Shown here in pieces: positions 7,312 through 16,553 of a stretch of 36,773 nt of DNA. Origin of the DNA: Pelagilacustribacter hypolimneticus (GTDB lineage Bacteria > Pseudomonadota > Alphaproteobacteria > Pelagibacterales > Pelagibacteraceae); assembly GCA_965235125.1 (NCBI GenBank), contig CBDDXH010000004.1, forward strand, positions 1 through 36,773, in the 5' to 3' direction. Below the pieces are notes generated by a model that saw nothing but the letters and a program-made list of their open reading frames with translations, had not been told where the DNA came from and made no database searches. Numbering within the stretch: position 1 is the stretch's first letter; each line of letters opens with the position of its first letter. A program made the translations under genes and the position numbers.

Positions 7312-10300
7312 ATGAAAAAGAATCTAACTAAACAAACCTATAATAATCAAACTAACAATTTAGCTGAAACTAACTTTAACAGCATAAAAATAACCTTAGC
7401 TAGTCCAGAAAAGATAAAATCCTGGTCTTTTGGAGAAATTAAAAAACCAGAAACAATTAATTATAGAACTTTTAGACCTGAAAAAGATGGTCTTTTCTGT
7501 GCAAGAATATTCGGTCCCGTTAAGGATTATGAATGTTTATGCGGTAAGTATAAAAGAATGAAATTTAGAGGTATTATTTGTGAAAAATGTGGAGTTGAGA
7601 TTACAAAATCTAACGTAAGACGAGAAAGAATGGGACATATAGATTTAGCCTGTCCTGTTGCTCATATTTGGTTTTTAAAATCTTTACCAAGTCGAATAGC
7701 TCTTATAATGGATATGAAGCTAAAGGATGTTGAAAGAGTTTTATACTTTGAGAGTTTTATCGTTGTAGAACCTGGTTTAACAACATTAAAAAAAGGTGAT
7801 TTAATTACAGAAGAGCGATTAATTAAAGCCCAAGAAGAATTTGGTGAAGATGCTTTTCAAGCAGGTATAGGCGCTGAAGCCGTTAAAGAAATTTTATTAG
7901 GTTTAGATTTAGAAAAAGAACAAAAAAAATTAAGAATTTCTCTTGATACAGTCAAATCAAAAGTTACTGAGGAAAGAACAATTAAAAGATTGAAACTTAT
8001 AGAGTCATTTATTTCGTCTGGAAACAAACCAGAGTGGATGATTTTAACTACTGTTCCAGTTATTCCACCTGAGCTTAGACCATTGGTTCCACTAGACGGT
8101 GGTAGGTTTGCCACTTCAGATCTTAATGATTTGTATAGAAGGGTGATTAATCGAAATAATAGATTAAAAAGACTATTAGAGCTTAATGCGCCAGATATCA
8201 TTTTAAGAAATGAAAAACGAATGCTCCAAGAGTCAGTCGATGCATTGTTTGATAATGGAAGACGAGGAAGAGTTATTACTGGAACTGGTAAACGTCCTTT
8301 AAAATCATTAGCTGAAATGCTGAAGGGAAAACAAGGAAGATTTAGGCAAAACTTGCTTGGTAAACGTGTTGATTACTCAGGACGATCAGTGATTGTTGTT
8401 GGGCCAGAATTAAAATTACACCAGTGTGGTCTACCAAAAAAAATGGCACTCGAATTATTTAAACCTTTCTTATACGCAAGATTAGATAAATTAGGTTTAG
8501 CAACTACTATTAAGCAAGCGAAGCGTTTAGTTGAAAAAGAAGTTCCCGAAGTATGGGATGCATTAGAGTATATTACTAGAGAGCATCCAGTTTTATTAAA
8601 TAGAGCGCCAACACTGCATAGATTAGGTGTACAAGCCTTTGAAGTTAAATTAATCGAAGGATATGCTATTGAATTACATCCTTTAGTTTGCGCAGCTTTC
8701 AATGCTGACTTTGATGGCGACCAAATGGCAGTGCATATACCATTAAGTTTAGAAGCCCAACTTGAAGCAAGAGTTTTGATGATGTCGACTAATAATATTT
8801 TAAGCCCATCCAATGGAAAACCTATAATTGTTCCAAGCCAAGATATAGTCCTTGGAATTTATTATCTTTCTCAATCTGAAGACGCAAATGATGATAAGCC
8901 AAAAGGTATTTTTTCAAATATTCAAGAAATTGAGCAAGCTATAGAAAGTAAATTTATTAGCATACATTCTAAAATTGTTTCTGTTTTTGAAACAATTGAT
9001 GAAAATGGAAAAAAATTAAATCAAAAATATACAAGTACCGCTGGACGATTTTTATTAGCTAGTGTTCTACCAAAAGATTTTAAAATCAAATTTACTTTAG
9101 TTGATAGACTTTTAACAAAGAAAAATGTTTCAGAAATTATTGATAAAATCTTTAGATTTTGTGGCCAAAAAGAAACTGTTATATTTTGCGATAAAATAAA
9201 ATCATTAGGATTTAAACATGCATTTAAAGCTGGAATTTCTTTCGGTAAAGACGATTTAATTATACCAGAAACAAAAATAAATTTAATTAATCAAACAAAA
9301 AAACAAATTGAAGAGTATGAAAAGCAATACTCTGATGGTTTGATTACCAGAGGTGAAAAATATAACAAAGTTGTAGATGTATGGTCTAAATGTACAGATA
9401 CAGTTGCTAACGAAATGATGAAGCAGATTTCATCAGCCCAAAAAGTATTTCCAGACGGAAGAATTGAAACAAATTCAGTTTACATGATGGCTGATTCTGG
9501 AGCTAGAGGTTCGCAGGCTCAAATGAAACAGCTAGCTGGGATGCGAGGATTGATTGCAAAACCATCTGGAGAAATTATTGAAACTCCAATTATTTCAAAT
9601 TTTAAAGAAGGTTTATCGGTATTAGAATATTTTAATTCAACGCACGGTGCTCGAAAAGGTCTTGCAGACACCGCGCTAAAAACTGCAAATTCTGGTTATT
9701 TAACGAGACGACTTTGCGATGTAGCTCAAGATGTACAAATTACAAAAAAGGAATGTGATTGTAAAAATCGTTCGTCAATTAATCTTTCAGAGATTATCGA
9801 AGGCGGCAATATATTAGTCAGTTTATCTGAAAGGGTCCTTGGCAGAGTAATTTCTGAAGATATTAAGAATCCTATTAATGGTGAGATTGTAATTAAAAAA
9901 AATAAACTTATTGATGAATCTGATTGCGAAAAAATAGATGCAGCTGGTGTTAAATCAGTTAAAGTTTTTTCCGTTATAACATGCGGATCTAAAAAAGGTG
10001 TGTGTGCAATTTCATACGGTAGAGATCTTGCTCGTGGTAAATTAGTTAGTGTTGGTGAAGCGGTTGGAATGATCGCAGCTCAGTCGATTGGTGAACCTGG
10101 AACTCAATTAACCATGAGGACTTTTCACGTTGGCGGAACAGCACAAATTAAAGAAGAGTCCCAAATTGTTTCTCAGAATAGAGGAAAACTTAGAATTATA
10201 AATAAAAACCTTATTGAAGATTCAAAGAAAAATATAATTGTTATGGGTAGAAATACTGAACTTTCAATTGAAGATGACAATGGAGTTCAATTAGCAATTT

Positions 10301-11496
10301 ATAAAGTTCTATATGGATCAAAACTTTTCTTTAAAGATAGCGATATAATTGAAAAAGGAAAAAAAATTGCAGAATGGGACCCTTATACTCTTCCGGTAAT
10401 TGCAGAAACTAGCGGTATAGTAAACTATATGGATTTAGTCGAAGGTACTTCTCTAACTGAAACCATGGATGACTCTACTGGAATTTCTTCTAAATCAGTT
10501 ACTGATTGGAAATCGCTTTCAAAAAACACTGAACTTAAACCAAGATTAACTCTTAGAAATAATGAAGGTGAAGTTATTAAAAAAGCTGATGGTAATGTTG
10601 CAAGGTATTTCTTAGTACCAGACTCAATCCTTTCAGTAAAAGATGGTCAAAAAGTTTCAGCTGGAGATGTTTTAGCGCGTTTACCAAAAGAAACTTCAAA
10701 AACAAAAGATATTACCGGTGGTCTACCTAGAGTTGCTGAATTATTTGAAGCTAGAAAACCTAAAGATAGTGCAATTATAGCAGAAAATGATGGTGTAATA
10801 GAATTTGGTAAAGAAATAAGAGGAAAACAAAAAATTTCTATTGTTTCTTCTAAAGGTGAAACTTCAACATATTTAATTCCTAAAGGTAAACACGTTAATT
10901 TTAATCAAGGAGAAAAAATAAAAAAAGGAGAGTACTTACTTGATGGCAGTCCATTACCACATGATATTTTAAGAATCTTAGGTGTTGAGAAGCTTACAGA
11001 GTATTTTGTAAGTGAAGTTCAAGAAGTTTATAGACTTCAAGGTGTAGTAATTAATGATAAACATATTGAAGTTATAGTAAGACAAATGTTAAGAAAAGTT
11101 GAAATTAAATTTCCTGGGGACACAAATTTCCTATTACATGAAACTGTCGACCTAAATGACATGATTGAAATTAACGAGGATTTAATAAAAAAAGGAAAAA
11201 AACCTGCTCTTTATGAGAGGGTTCTACTTGGTATTACTAAAGCTTCTTTACAAACTAAATCATTTATTTCAGCAGCATCATTTCAAGAAACAACTAGAGT
11301 ATTAACTGATGCCGCTATAAGAGGTAAAGTAGATACTTTAGAAGGCCTAAAAGAGAACGTAATAGTTGGTAGATTAGTTCCTGCTGGTACAGGCCTTACA
11401 AAAATTGGTTGGGACAAACAAGCAAAAAATCAAGACGATTTAAGATTAGCTGAAATTAAAAAACAACAGCTTGAAAATACTCCTATAGCTAAATAA
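7312..11496 (+). CDS. rpoC: DNA-directed RNA polymerase subunit beta'
   Basis: Beta' (1394 aa) carries the catalytic magnesium site NADFDGDQMAVH (N464, with D466, D468, D470). The first zinc site is intact: C75, C77, C90, C93. The bridge-helix/trigger-loop region is visible near GMIAAQSIGEPGTQLTMRTFHVGG. The second zinc site differs from the usual pattern: C891 and C898 are present, but the residue three after C898 is S901 rather than Cys, while the distal part has C815-D-C817 instead of one Cys. All four ligands may still be cysteines if C815 and C817 both bind. Transcription then crosses the 171-bp gap to rpsL. Confidence 0.99.
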   Translation: MKKNLTKQTYNNQTNNLAETNFNSIKITLASPEKIKSWSFGEIKKPETINYRTFRPEKDGLFCARIFGPVKDYECLCGKYKRMKFRGIICEKCGVEITKSNVRRERMGHIDLACPVAHIWFLKSLPSRIALIMDMKLKDVERVLYFESFIVVEPGLTTLKKGDLITEERLIKAQEEFGEDAFQAGIGAEAVKEILLGLDLEKEQKKLRISLDTVKSKVTEERTIKRLKLIESFISSGNKPEWMILTTVPVIPPELRPLVPLDGGRFATSDLNDLYRRVINRNNRLKRLLELNAPDIILRNEKRMLQESVDALFDNGRRGRVITGTGKRPLKSLAEMLKGKQGRFRQNLLGKRVDYSGRSVIVVGPELKLHQCGLPKKMALELFKPFLYARLDKLGLATTIKQAKRLVEKEVPEVWDALEYITREHPVLLNRAPTLHRLGVQAFEVKLIEGYAIELHPLVCAAFNADFDGDQMAVHIPLSLEAQLEARVLMMSTNNILSPSNGKPIIVPSQDIVLGIYYLSQSEDANDDKPKGIFSNIQEIEQAIESKFISIHSKIVSVFETIDENGKKLNQKYTSTAGRFLLASVLPKDFKIKFTLVDRLLTKKNVSEIIDKIFRFCGQKETVIFCDKIKSLGFKHAFKAGISFGKDDLIIPETKINLINQTKKQIEEYEKQYSDGLITRGEKYNKVVDVWSKCTDTVANEMMKQISSAQKVFPDGRIETNSVYMMADSGARGSQAQMKQLAGMRGLIAKPSGEIIETPIISNFKEGLSVLEYFNSTHGARKGLADTALKTANSGYLTRRLCDVAQDVQITKKECDCKNRSSINLSEIIEGGNILVSLSERVLGRVISEDIKNPINGEIVIKKNKLIDESDCEKIDAAGVKSVKVFSVITCGSKKGVCAISYGRDLARGKLVSVGEAVGMIAAQSIGEPGTQLTMRTFHVGGTAQIKEESQIVSQNRGKLRIINKNLIEDSKKNIIVMGRNTELSIEDDNGVQLAIYKVLYGSKLFFKDSDIIEKGKKIAEWDPYTLPVIAETSGIVNYMDLVEGTSLTETMDDSTGISSKSVTDWKSLSKNTELKPRLTLRNNEGEVIKKADGNVARYFLVPDSILSVKDGQKVSAGDVLARLPKETSKTKDITGGLPRVAELFEARKPKDSAIIAENDGVIEFGKEIRGKQKISIVSSKGETSTYLIPKGKHVNFNQGEKIKKGEYLLDGSPLPHDILRILGVEKLTEYFVSEVQEVYRLQGVVINDKHIEVIVRQMLRKVEIKFPGDTNFLLHETVDLNDMIEINEDLIKKGKKPALYERVLLGITKASLQTKSFISAASFQETTRVLTDAAIRGKVDTLEGLKENVIVGRLVPAGTGLTKIGWDKQAKNQDDLRLAEIKKQQLENTPIAK

Positions 11497-11532
11497 TTCT
11501 TTAAAAATAAAGTTAATTTTGCCTATTAAATA

Positions 11533-11561
11533 TTGACTTTTGACTTTTCAATGCTAGTTTA
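11533..11561 (+). promoter_or_regulatory. Candidate promoter upstream of rpsL
   Basis: TTGACT at 11533-11538 is followed after 16 nt by TAGTTT at 11555-11560, a reasonable -35/-10 pair. A second TTGACT begins 7 nt later (11540-11545), making a tandem repeat of TTGACTT. Only the first copy is properly spaced from TAGTTT. The site lies 36 bp after rpoC in the largest non-coding gap of the ribosomal cluster and would place transcription start near 11567. Confidence 0.55.
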
Positions 11562-11667
11562 GCGCAATTTTGATAGTTAGAAGTAAGGTAGTATTTAACC
11601 TTAAACACTGACTTAAACGTACCTTGTTAATCAAGGCCTGCCTTAACTTTTTTATCAAAATTTTATT
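11562..11667 (+). promoter_or_regulatory. Structured 5' leader of rpsL-rpsG-fusA
   Basis: About 100 nt of non-coding sequence precede the rpsL ATG. It contains inverted repeats: TAAGGT (11584-11589) with ACCTTA (11598-11603), 8-nt loop; and CCTTG (11622-11626) with CAAGG (11632-11636), 5-nt loop. A third arm, CCTTA (11641-11645), could compete for AAGG at 11633-11636 or TAAGG at 11584-11588. This gives mutually exclusive folds. No open reading frame of note lies in it, and no Shine-Dalgarno site precedes rpsL. A ribosomal-protein autoregulatory leader is inferred, not shown. Confidence 0.4.
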
Positions 11668-12039
11668 ATGCCAACAATTAGTCAATTGATAAGAAAACCC
11701 AGAATAAAAGCGATTGCAAGGGATAAAGTTCCTGCATTAGAAGGGCAACCTTTGAAGCGTGGAGTTTGTTTAAAAGTTTATACAACGACTCCAAAAAAAC
11801 CAAATTCAGCATTAAGAAAAGTTGCACGTGTAAGATTATCAAACGGATTCGAAGTTACTGCGTATATTCCAGGAGAAGGTCATAACTTACAAGAACACTC
11901 AGTAGTTTTAATTCGCGGTGGTCGTGTAAAAGATTTACCAGGTGTTCGTTATCATATTTTAAGAGGGAATTTAGACACACAAGGAATAGCAGCGAGAAAA
12001 AAAAGACGATCTTTATACGGAACCAAAAAACCTAAATAA
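11668..12039 (+). CDS. rpsL: 30S ribosomal protein S12
   Basis: S12 (123 aa) is the decoding-centre protein of the 30S subunit. The N-terminus PTISQLIRKPR is canonical. The TTTPKKPNSALRKVARVRL loop keeps the lysine associated with streptomycin sensitivity, and the RVKDLPGVRYH loop keeps the aspartate that is beta-methylthiolated in many bacteria. It opens the str cluster and is preceded by its own candidate promoter and leader; rpsG follows after 8 bp. Confidence 0.98.
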   Translation: MPTISQLIRKPRIKAIARDKVPALEGQPLKRGVCLKVYTTTPKKPNSALRKVARVRLSNGFEVTAYIPGEGHNLQEHSVVLIRGGRVKDLPGVRYHILRGNLDTQGIAARKKRRSLYGTKKPK

Positions 12040-12047
12040 TTTTAATC

Positions 12048-12518
12048 ATGTCCAGAAAAAGAAAAGCACCTGTAAGAAAAGTTTATCCAGATCCAAAATT
12101 TCGATCAGAATTAGTTTCTAAATTTATAAATTGTATTATGTACGATGGAAAAAGATCTACTGCAGAAAAAATTTTATATGATGCTTTAAAAAAAATTGAG
12201 GAAACTAACAAACAAGATCCAATAAAAATTTTTAATGATGCTATCAATAACGTTAAACCAAACGTAGAATGCAGATCCCGAAGAGTAGGTGGAGCCACAT
12301 ATCAAGTTCCAGTAGAAGTTAAATCTAAAAGATCTCAAGCATTAGCATTAAGATGGATTAAAGATGCCACAAGAAATAGAAAAAATAAGACAATGTCAGA
12401 AAAATTATACGCAGAATTATTAGATGCTTCCCAAAACAAAGGAGCTGCAATTAAAAAAAGAGAAGACACTCATAAAATGGCAGAGTCGAATAAGGCTTTT
12501 GCACATTTTAGATGGTAA
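12048..12518 (+). CDS. rpsG: 30S ribosomal protein S7
   Basis: S7 (156 aa) nucleates folding of the 3' major domain of 16S rRNA and contacts the E-site tRNA. Recognisable features are MSRKRKAPVRKVYPDPKF, the VECRSRRVGGATYQVPVEV hairpin, RSQALALRWI and the C-terminal HKMAESNKAFAHFRW. Length is standard. In E. coli S7 represses str-operon translation by binding between rpsL and rpsG; here that gap is only 8 bp, so such a site would have to involve coding sequence or the rpsL leader. Confidence 0.98.
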   Translation: MSRKRKAPVRKVYPDPKFRSELVSKFINCIMYDGKRSTAEKILYDALKKIEETNKQDPIKIFNDAINNVKPNVECRSRRVGGATYQVPVEVKSKRSQALALRWIKDATRNRKNKTMSEKLYAELLDASQNKGAAIKKREDTHKMAESNKAFAHFRW

Positions 12519-12524
12519 AATTTT

Positions 12525-14603
12525 ATGACAGAAAAAAAATATTCTTTAGATAAATATAGAAATATTGGTATCATGGCTCACATAGATGCTGGCAAAACGA
12601 CTACGACAGAGAGAATTTTATTTTACACAGGAAAAAATCATAAAATAGGTGAGGTTCATGATGGCGCAGCCACAATGGACTGGATGGAACAAGAACAAGA
12701 ACGAGGTATAACTATTACTTCTGCTGCCACTACTTGTTTTTGGAACGATCATAGAATTAATATTATTGATACCCCTGGACATGTTGATTTTACAATTGAA
12801 GTTGAAAGATCTTTAAAAGTTTTAGATGGTGCAGTTTGCTTATTTGACGGCGTTGCAGGTGTGGAGCCACAATCTGAAACAGTATGGAGACAAGCTGACA
12901 AGTATAAAGTTCCAAGAATTTGTTTTGTTAACAAATTAGATAGAACTGGAGCTGATTTTTTTAGATGCGTGTTAATGATTAAAAACAGATTAGGTTGCGT
13001 TCCTATTGTTTTACAACTTCCTATTGGGATGGAATCAGAATTAAAAGGAGTTGTCGATCTTGTGAAAATGAAAGCGATTACTTGGAAAAATGATGATTTA
13101 GGTGCAAAATTCGAAATAACAGAAATCCCTGCCGAACTTAAAGAACAATCTAGCAAATATAGAAAAGAATTAGTGGAATTAGCAGTTGAGCAAGATGAAA
13201 AATTAATGGAAGCCTATTTAGAAGGTAAAGAACCCTCGGAAATCGATCTTAAAAAATGCATAAGAAAAGGTACTATAGGTTTTGATTTTGTACCTATTGT
13301 TACGGGTTCTGCATTTAAAAATAAAGGGGTGCAAACTTTATTGGATTCTGTTGTAGATTATTTACCTAGCCCAATGGATATTGGGTCAATTGAAGCTACT
13401 AAACTTGGTTCAGAAGAAAAACTTAATATGAAATTTGGAGATAGTGAACCTTTTAGCGCTTTAGCATTTAAGGTAGCTAATGACCCTTTTGTTGGATCTC
13501 TAACTTTTATAAGGATTTATTCAGGCACACTTAAAACCGGCACTGCGATTTATAATTCATCAAAAGAAAAAGTAGAACGTGTTGGTCGAATGATGTTGAT
13601 GCACGCTAATAGCAGAGAAGATATTAAAGAAGCTACAACAGGAGATATCGTTGCTTTGGCAGGATTAAAATATACAGTAACAGGTCATACGCTTTGTGAA
13701 GAAGATAAACCTATCCTGTTAGAACCTATGGACTTTCCTGATCCAGTAATCGAAATTGCAGTAGAGCCAAAAACAAAAGCAGACCAAGAAAAAATGGGCG
13801 AAGCATTAAGCAGATTAGCAAAAGAAGATCCTTCATTTAGAGTTTCTTCAGATGAAGAGTCGGGTCAAACTATTATTAAAGGCATGGGTGAATTACATTT
13901 AGATATCATTGTTGATAGAATGAAAAGAGAATTCAAAGTTGAAGCAAATATCGGCGCGCCACAGGTTGCTTACAGAGAAACAATATTAAACTCAACAGAA
14001 GTTACATACACACACAAAAAGCAAAGTGGTGGAGCTGGCCAATTTGCTAAAGTTACTTTAAGTGTTGAGCCCTTAGCACCAGGCAAAGGCAGAGAAATAG
14101 AAAATTTAGTAAAAGGCGGAGCTATACCAAAAGAATTTATTCCTGGCGTAGAAAAAGGTGTAGAAGGTGTAGCTGAGAGTGGAATATTAGCTGGTTTTCC
14201 AATCATTGACTATAAAGTTAAAATTTTGGATGGTTTACATCATGATGTGGACTCAAGTGTTTTAGCTTTCGAACTGGCAGCTCGTATGTGCTTTAAAGAA
14301 GCCTGTCAAAAAGCAACCCTAAAACTACTCGAGCCAATAATGAAAGTTGAAGTTGTGACCCCAGAAGACTTTATGGGAGACGTGATTGGTGATTTAAACA
14401 GCCGAAGAGGTCAAATAGGATCTACAGAACCAAGAGGAAATGCGACTGCAATAACCGCAACAGTTCCACTTGCTAATATGTTTGGATATATCAATAATTT
14501 AAGATCTGCCACACAAGGAAGAGCTCAATACACTATGGAATTTAGTCATTATGACAAAGTTCCTCAAAATGTACAAGATGAGGTAACAAAAAAGCTAGCT
14601 TAA
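12525..14603 (+). CDS. fusA: Elongation factor G
   Basis: EF-G (692 aa) drives GTP-dependent translocation on the ribosome. The G1 loop is AHIDAGKTTTTE (from residue 18), followed by the switch motif ERGITITSAATT, G3 in IIDTPGHVDFT and G4 in NKLDRTGADF. Domain IV includes YTHKKQSGGAGQFAKV and the C-terminal half ends with MFGYINNLRSATQGRAQYTMEF. Length fits canonical bacterial EF-G. It is 6 bp after rpsG; rpsJ follows after 11 bp with no tuf copy in between. Confidence 0.99.
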   Translation: MTEKKYSLDKYRNIGIMAHIDAGKTTTTERILFYTGKNHKIGEVHDGAATMDWMEQEQERGITITSAATTCFWNDHRINIIDTPGHVDFTIEVERSLKVLDGAVCLFDGVAGVEPQSETVWRQADKYKVPRICFVNKLDRTGADFFRCVLMIKNRLGCVPIVLQLPIGMESELKGVVDLVKMKAITWKNDDLGAKFEITEIPAELKEQSSKYRKELVELAVEQDEKLMEAYLEGKEPSEIDLKKCIRKGTIGFDFVPIVTGSAFKNKGVQTLLDSVVDYLPSPMDIGSIEATKLGSEEKLNMKFGDSEPFSALAFKVANDPFVGSLTFIRIYSGTLKTGTAIYNSSKEKVERVGRMMLMHANSREDIKEATTGDIVALAGLKYTVTGHTLCEEDKPILLEPMDFPDPVIEIAVEPKTKADQEKMGEALSRLAKEDPSFRVSSDEESGQTIIKGMGELHLDIIVDRMKREFKVEANIGAPQVAYRETILNSTEVTYTHKKQSGGAGQFAKVTLSVEPLAPGKGREIENLVKGGAIPKEFIPGVEKGVEGVAESGILAGFPIIDYKVKILDGLHHDVDSSVLAFELAARMCFKEACQKATLKLLEPIMKVEVVTPEDFMGDVIGDLNSRRGQIGSTEPRGNATAITATVPLANMFGYINNLRSATQGRAQYTMEFSHYDKVPQNVQDEVTKKLA

Positions 14604-14614
14604 TAATTAAAAAT

Positions 14615-14923
14615 ATGGACAAACAAAATATTCGAATACATTTAAGAGCTTATGACAATAAAATCCTCGATCTTTCAACTGAGGAAATTGTGAATACTGC
14701 TAAAAGGACAGGTGCTCAAGTAAAAGGTCCAATACCGTTACCTACAAGAATTGAAAGATACACAGTCCTAAGATCTCCACATATTGATAAAAAAAGTAGA
14801 GATCAGTTTGAGACTAGAACCCACAAAAGATTAATAGATATTATTGAACCAACGCCCCAAACAGTCGAGGCTTTAATGAAATTAGACTTAGCTGCAGGGG
14901 TCGATATAGAAATTAAAATATAA
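14615..14923 (+). CDS. rpsJ: 30S ribosomal protein S10 (NusE)
   Basis: S10 (102 aa) belongs to the 30S head and also acts as NusE, the NusB/NusG partner in antitermination and transcription-translation coupling. It begins DKQNIRIHLRAYDNKILDLS and contains the GPIPLPTRIERYTVLRSPHIDKKSRDQFE core seen across the family (paraphrased here as its loop region), followed by HKRLIDI. It leads the S10 gene group and sits 3 bp before rplC. Confidence 0.98.
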   Translation: MDKQNIRIHLRAYDNKILDLSTEEIVNTAKRTGAQVKGPIPLPTRIERYTVLRSPHIDKKSRDQFETRTHKRLIDIIEPTPQTVEALMKLDLAAGVDIEIKI

Positions 14924-14926
14924 ATT

Positions 14927-15634
14927 ATGACTATGGGATTATTAGGAACAAAAATAGGGATGACAAGAGAGTTTTTGACAAACGGTCAATCTGTGCCTGT
15001 AACTGTAATTAAAATTGAAAAAGGAAGAGTGCTGGACGTTATCACTACAGAAACAAGAGGATATTCAGCTGCTAAAGTTGGATTTTTCCCAATTAAAAAT
15101 TCAAAATTAACCAATCAAATGAAAGGTTATTTTGCAAAGAAAAATACAGAGCCTAAAAAAGTTTTAAAAGAATTTCGTTTAGACGATGTTAGTCAAGTTA
15201 AAGAAGGAAATGAAATTGGTTTAGAAATACTAAAAGATATAAAATTTGTCGATGTTAGATCAAAAACCATAGGTAAAGGCTTTGCTGGAGTAATGAAAAG
15301 GTGGAATTTTAGTGGTTTAAGAGCTTCACATGGAGTTTCAGTTTCTCATAGATCGCATGGATCTACTGGCCAAAGACAAGACCCAGGTAGAGTTTTTAAA
15401 GGAAAAAAAATGGCAGGACATATGGGAGATAAATTTAGGACAATGTTGAATTTAGAAATCGTAAAATCAGATTTAGAGAACAGTCTTCTTTATTTAAAAG
15501 GTTCGATCCCAGGATCAAAAAATTCTATAGTTTTATTAAGGCAATCTATCAAAGAAATTAGAAAAAAAACTTTACATGAAAAAATTGAAGCAAAAAATAA
15601 AATAGCAGAAACACAAAAAAGTAAAAAGAAATAA
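14927..15634 (+). CDS. rplC: 50S ribosomal protein L3
   Basis: L3 (235 aa) is an early-assembly protein whose long loop reaches the peptidyl-transferase centre. The start MTMGLLGTKIGMTREF and the loop motif HGSTGQRQDPGRVFKGK followed by MAGHMGD are intact, including the glutamine position that is methylated in E. coli L3. It is about 25 residues longer than E. coli L3 because of a Lys/Glu-rich C-terminal tail (about 210-235), as often in alphaproteobacteria. The ATG at 14933 is an alternative start. Confidence 0.97.
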   Translation: MTMGLLGTKIGMTREFLTNGQSVPVTVIKIEKGRVLDVITTETRGYSAAKVGFFPIKNSKLTNQMKGYFAKKNTEPKKVLKEFRLDDVSQVKEGNEIGLEILKDIKFVDVRSKTIGKGFAGVMKRWNFSGLRASHGVSVSHRSHGSTGQRQDPGRVFKGKKMAGHMGDKFRTMLNLEIVKSDLENSLLYLKGSIPGSKNSIVLLRQSIKEIRKKTLHEKIEAKNKIAETQKSKKK

Positions 15635-15635
15635 A

Positions 15636-16271
15636 ATGAAATTTAATTTATTGAATATTGATGGTAATAAAAATGAAACAATTGATGTTTCAGATAAAAT
15701 CATGAAATTAAGATTTAACCATAAACTAGTTAAATATGTAATCGATTGGCAGTTAAATCATCAAAAACCTCGTACAGCTAAAACAAAACAAAGAAATGAA
15801 GTTAGAGGCTCTACTAGAAAGATTTATGCTCAAAAAGGAACTGGTCAAGCAAGACACGCAAGTATAACAGCACCCTTGTTTGTTGGCGGAGGACAAGCGC
15901 ACGGACCTAAAGGGGCGGTATACAAAATTAAAAAAATTAATAAAAAAGTAAGAAAATTAGCATTAGCTCAAACTTTAGCAAAAAAAAATACAGATAAACA
16001 ATTGCATATTTTGTCAGATGTAAAAAAAGAAGTTAAAAAAACTAAAGAATTTAATAAGTTTTTAATTAATAACAAAATATCAAATGCACTAATTGTTTCT
16101 GATAAAGACTCAGAAAAAAACTTTTTAAGATCAGCAAGAAATATAAAAAATATCAAAGTTATAAGTGATGAAGGAGCAAATATTTACGATATGTTAAAAT
16201 TTACCAATGTAATTATTACCTCTTCTTCGATGAAAAAAATTGAAACAAGGTTATTAGATGAAAAAAATTAA
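15636..16271 (+). CDS. rplD: 50S ribosomal protein L4
   Basis: L4 (211 aa) has an extended loop lining the peptide exit tunnel and in gammaproteobacteria represses the S10 operon. Family motifs are RNEVRGSTRKIYAQKGTGQARH and APLFVGGGQAHGPK in the loop region, followed by KVRKLALAQTLAKK. The 3' end overlaps rplW by 14 bp. No long leader precedes rpsJ, so classic L4 autoregulation through an S10 leader is unlikely here. Confidence 0.97.
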   Translation: MKFNLLNIDGNKNETIDVSDKIMKLRFNHKLVKYVIDWQLNHQKPRTAKTKQRNEVRGSTRKIYAQKGTGQARHASITAPLFVGGGQAHGPKGAVYKIKKINKKVRKLALAQTLAKKNTDKQLHILSDVKKEVKKTKEFNKFLINNKISNALIVSDKDSEKNFLRSARNIKNIKVISDEGANIYDMLKFTNVIITSSSMKKIETRLLDEKN

Positions 16272-16551
16272 TCCAATAGATTCTATCAGACAACCGATTA
16301 TTACTGAAAAAGCTACTATTTTGTCTGAACAAAATAAAACTGTTTTTAAAGTTCATGCTGGAGCTAATAAGAAGTCTATTAAAAAAAATATTGAGAAATT
16401 ATTTAAAGTAAATGTAATTAAAGTTAATATTATTAATACAAAAACTAAAAAGAAAATTAAACAGGGTAAATTATCAAAGAAACCTGGATATAAAAAAGCA
16501 ATTATAACTCTTAAAAAAGGTCAAAGTATAGATCTGACAACAGGGATTTAA
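16258..16551 (+). CDS. rplW: 50S ribosomal protein L23
   Basis: L23 (97 aa) sits at the tunnel exit and docks trigger factor and SRP. The motif IRQPIITEKATILSEQNKTVFKV near the N-terminus and the basic segment KVNIINTKTKKKIKQGK followed by KKAIITLKKGQSIDL are typical. The ATG lies inside the last codons of rplD (14-bp overlap), and rplB starts 2 bp after its stop. Confidence 0.97.
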   Translation: MKKINPIDSIRQPIITEKATILSEQNKTVFKVHAGANKKSIKKNIEKLFKVNVIKVNIINTKTKKKIKQGKLSKKPGYKKAIITLKKGQSIDLTTGI

Positions 16552-16553
16552 CT

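Noticed and set aside
8373..8813. Open frame of 146 codons on the minus strand inside rpoC
   Set aside because: It mirrors the most conserved catalytic part of rpoC; its length follows from the complementary codon pattern, with no start signal or homology.
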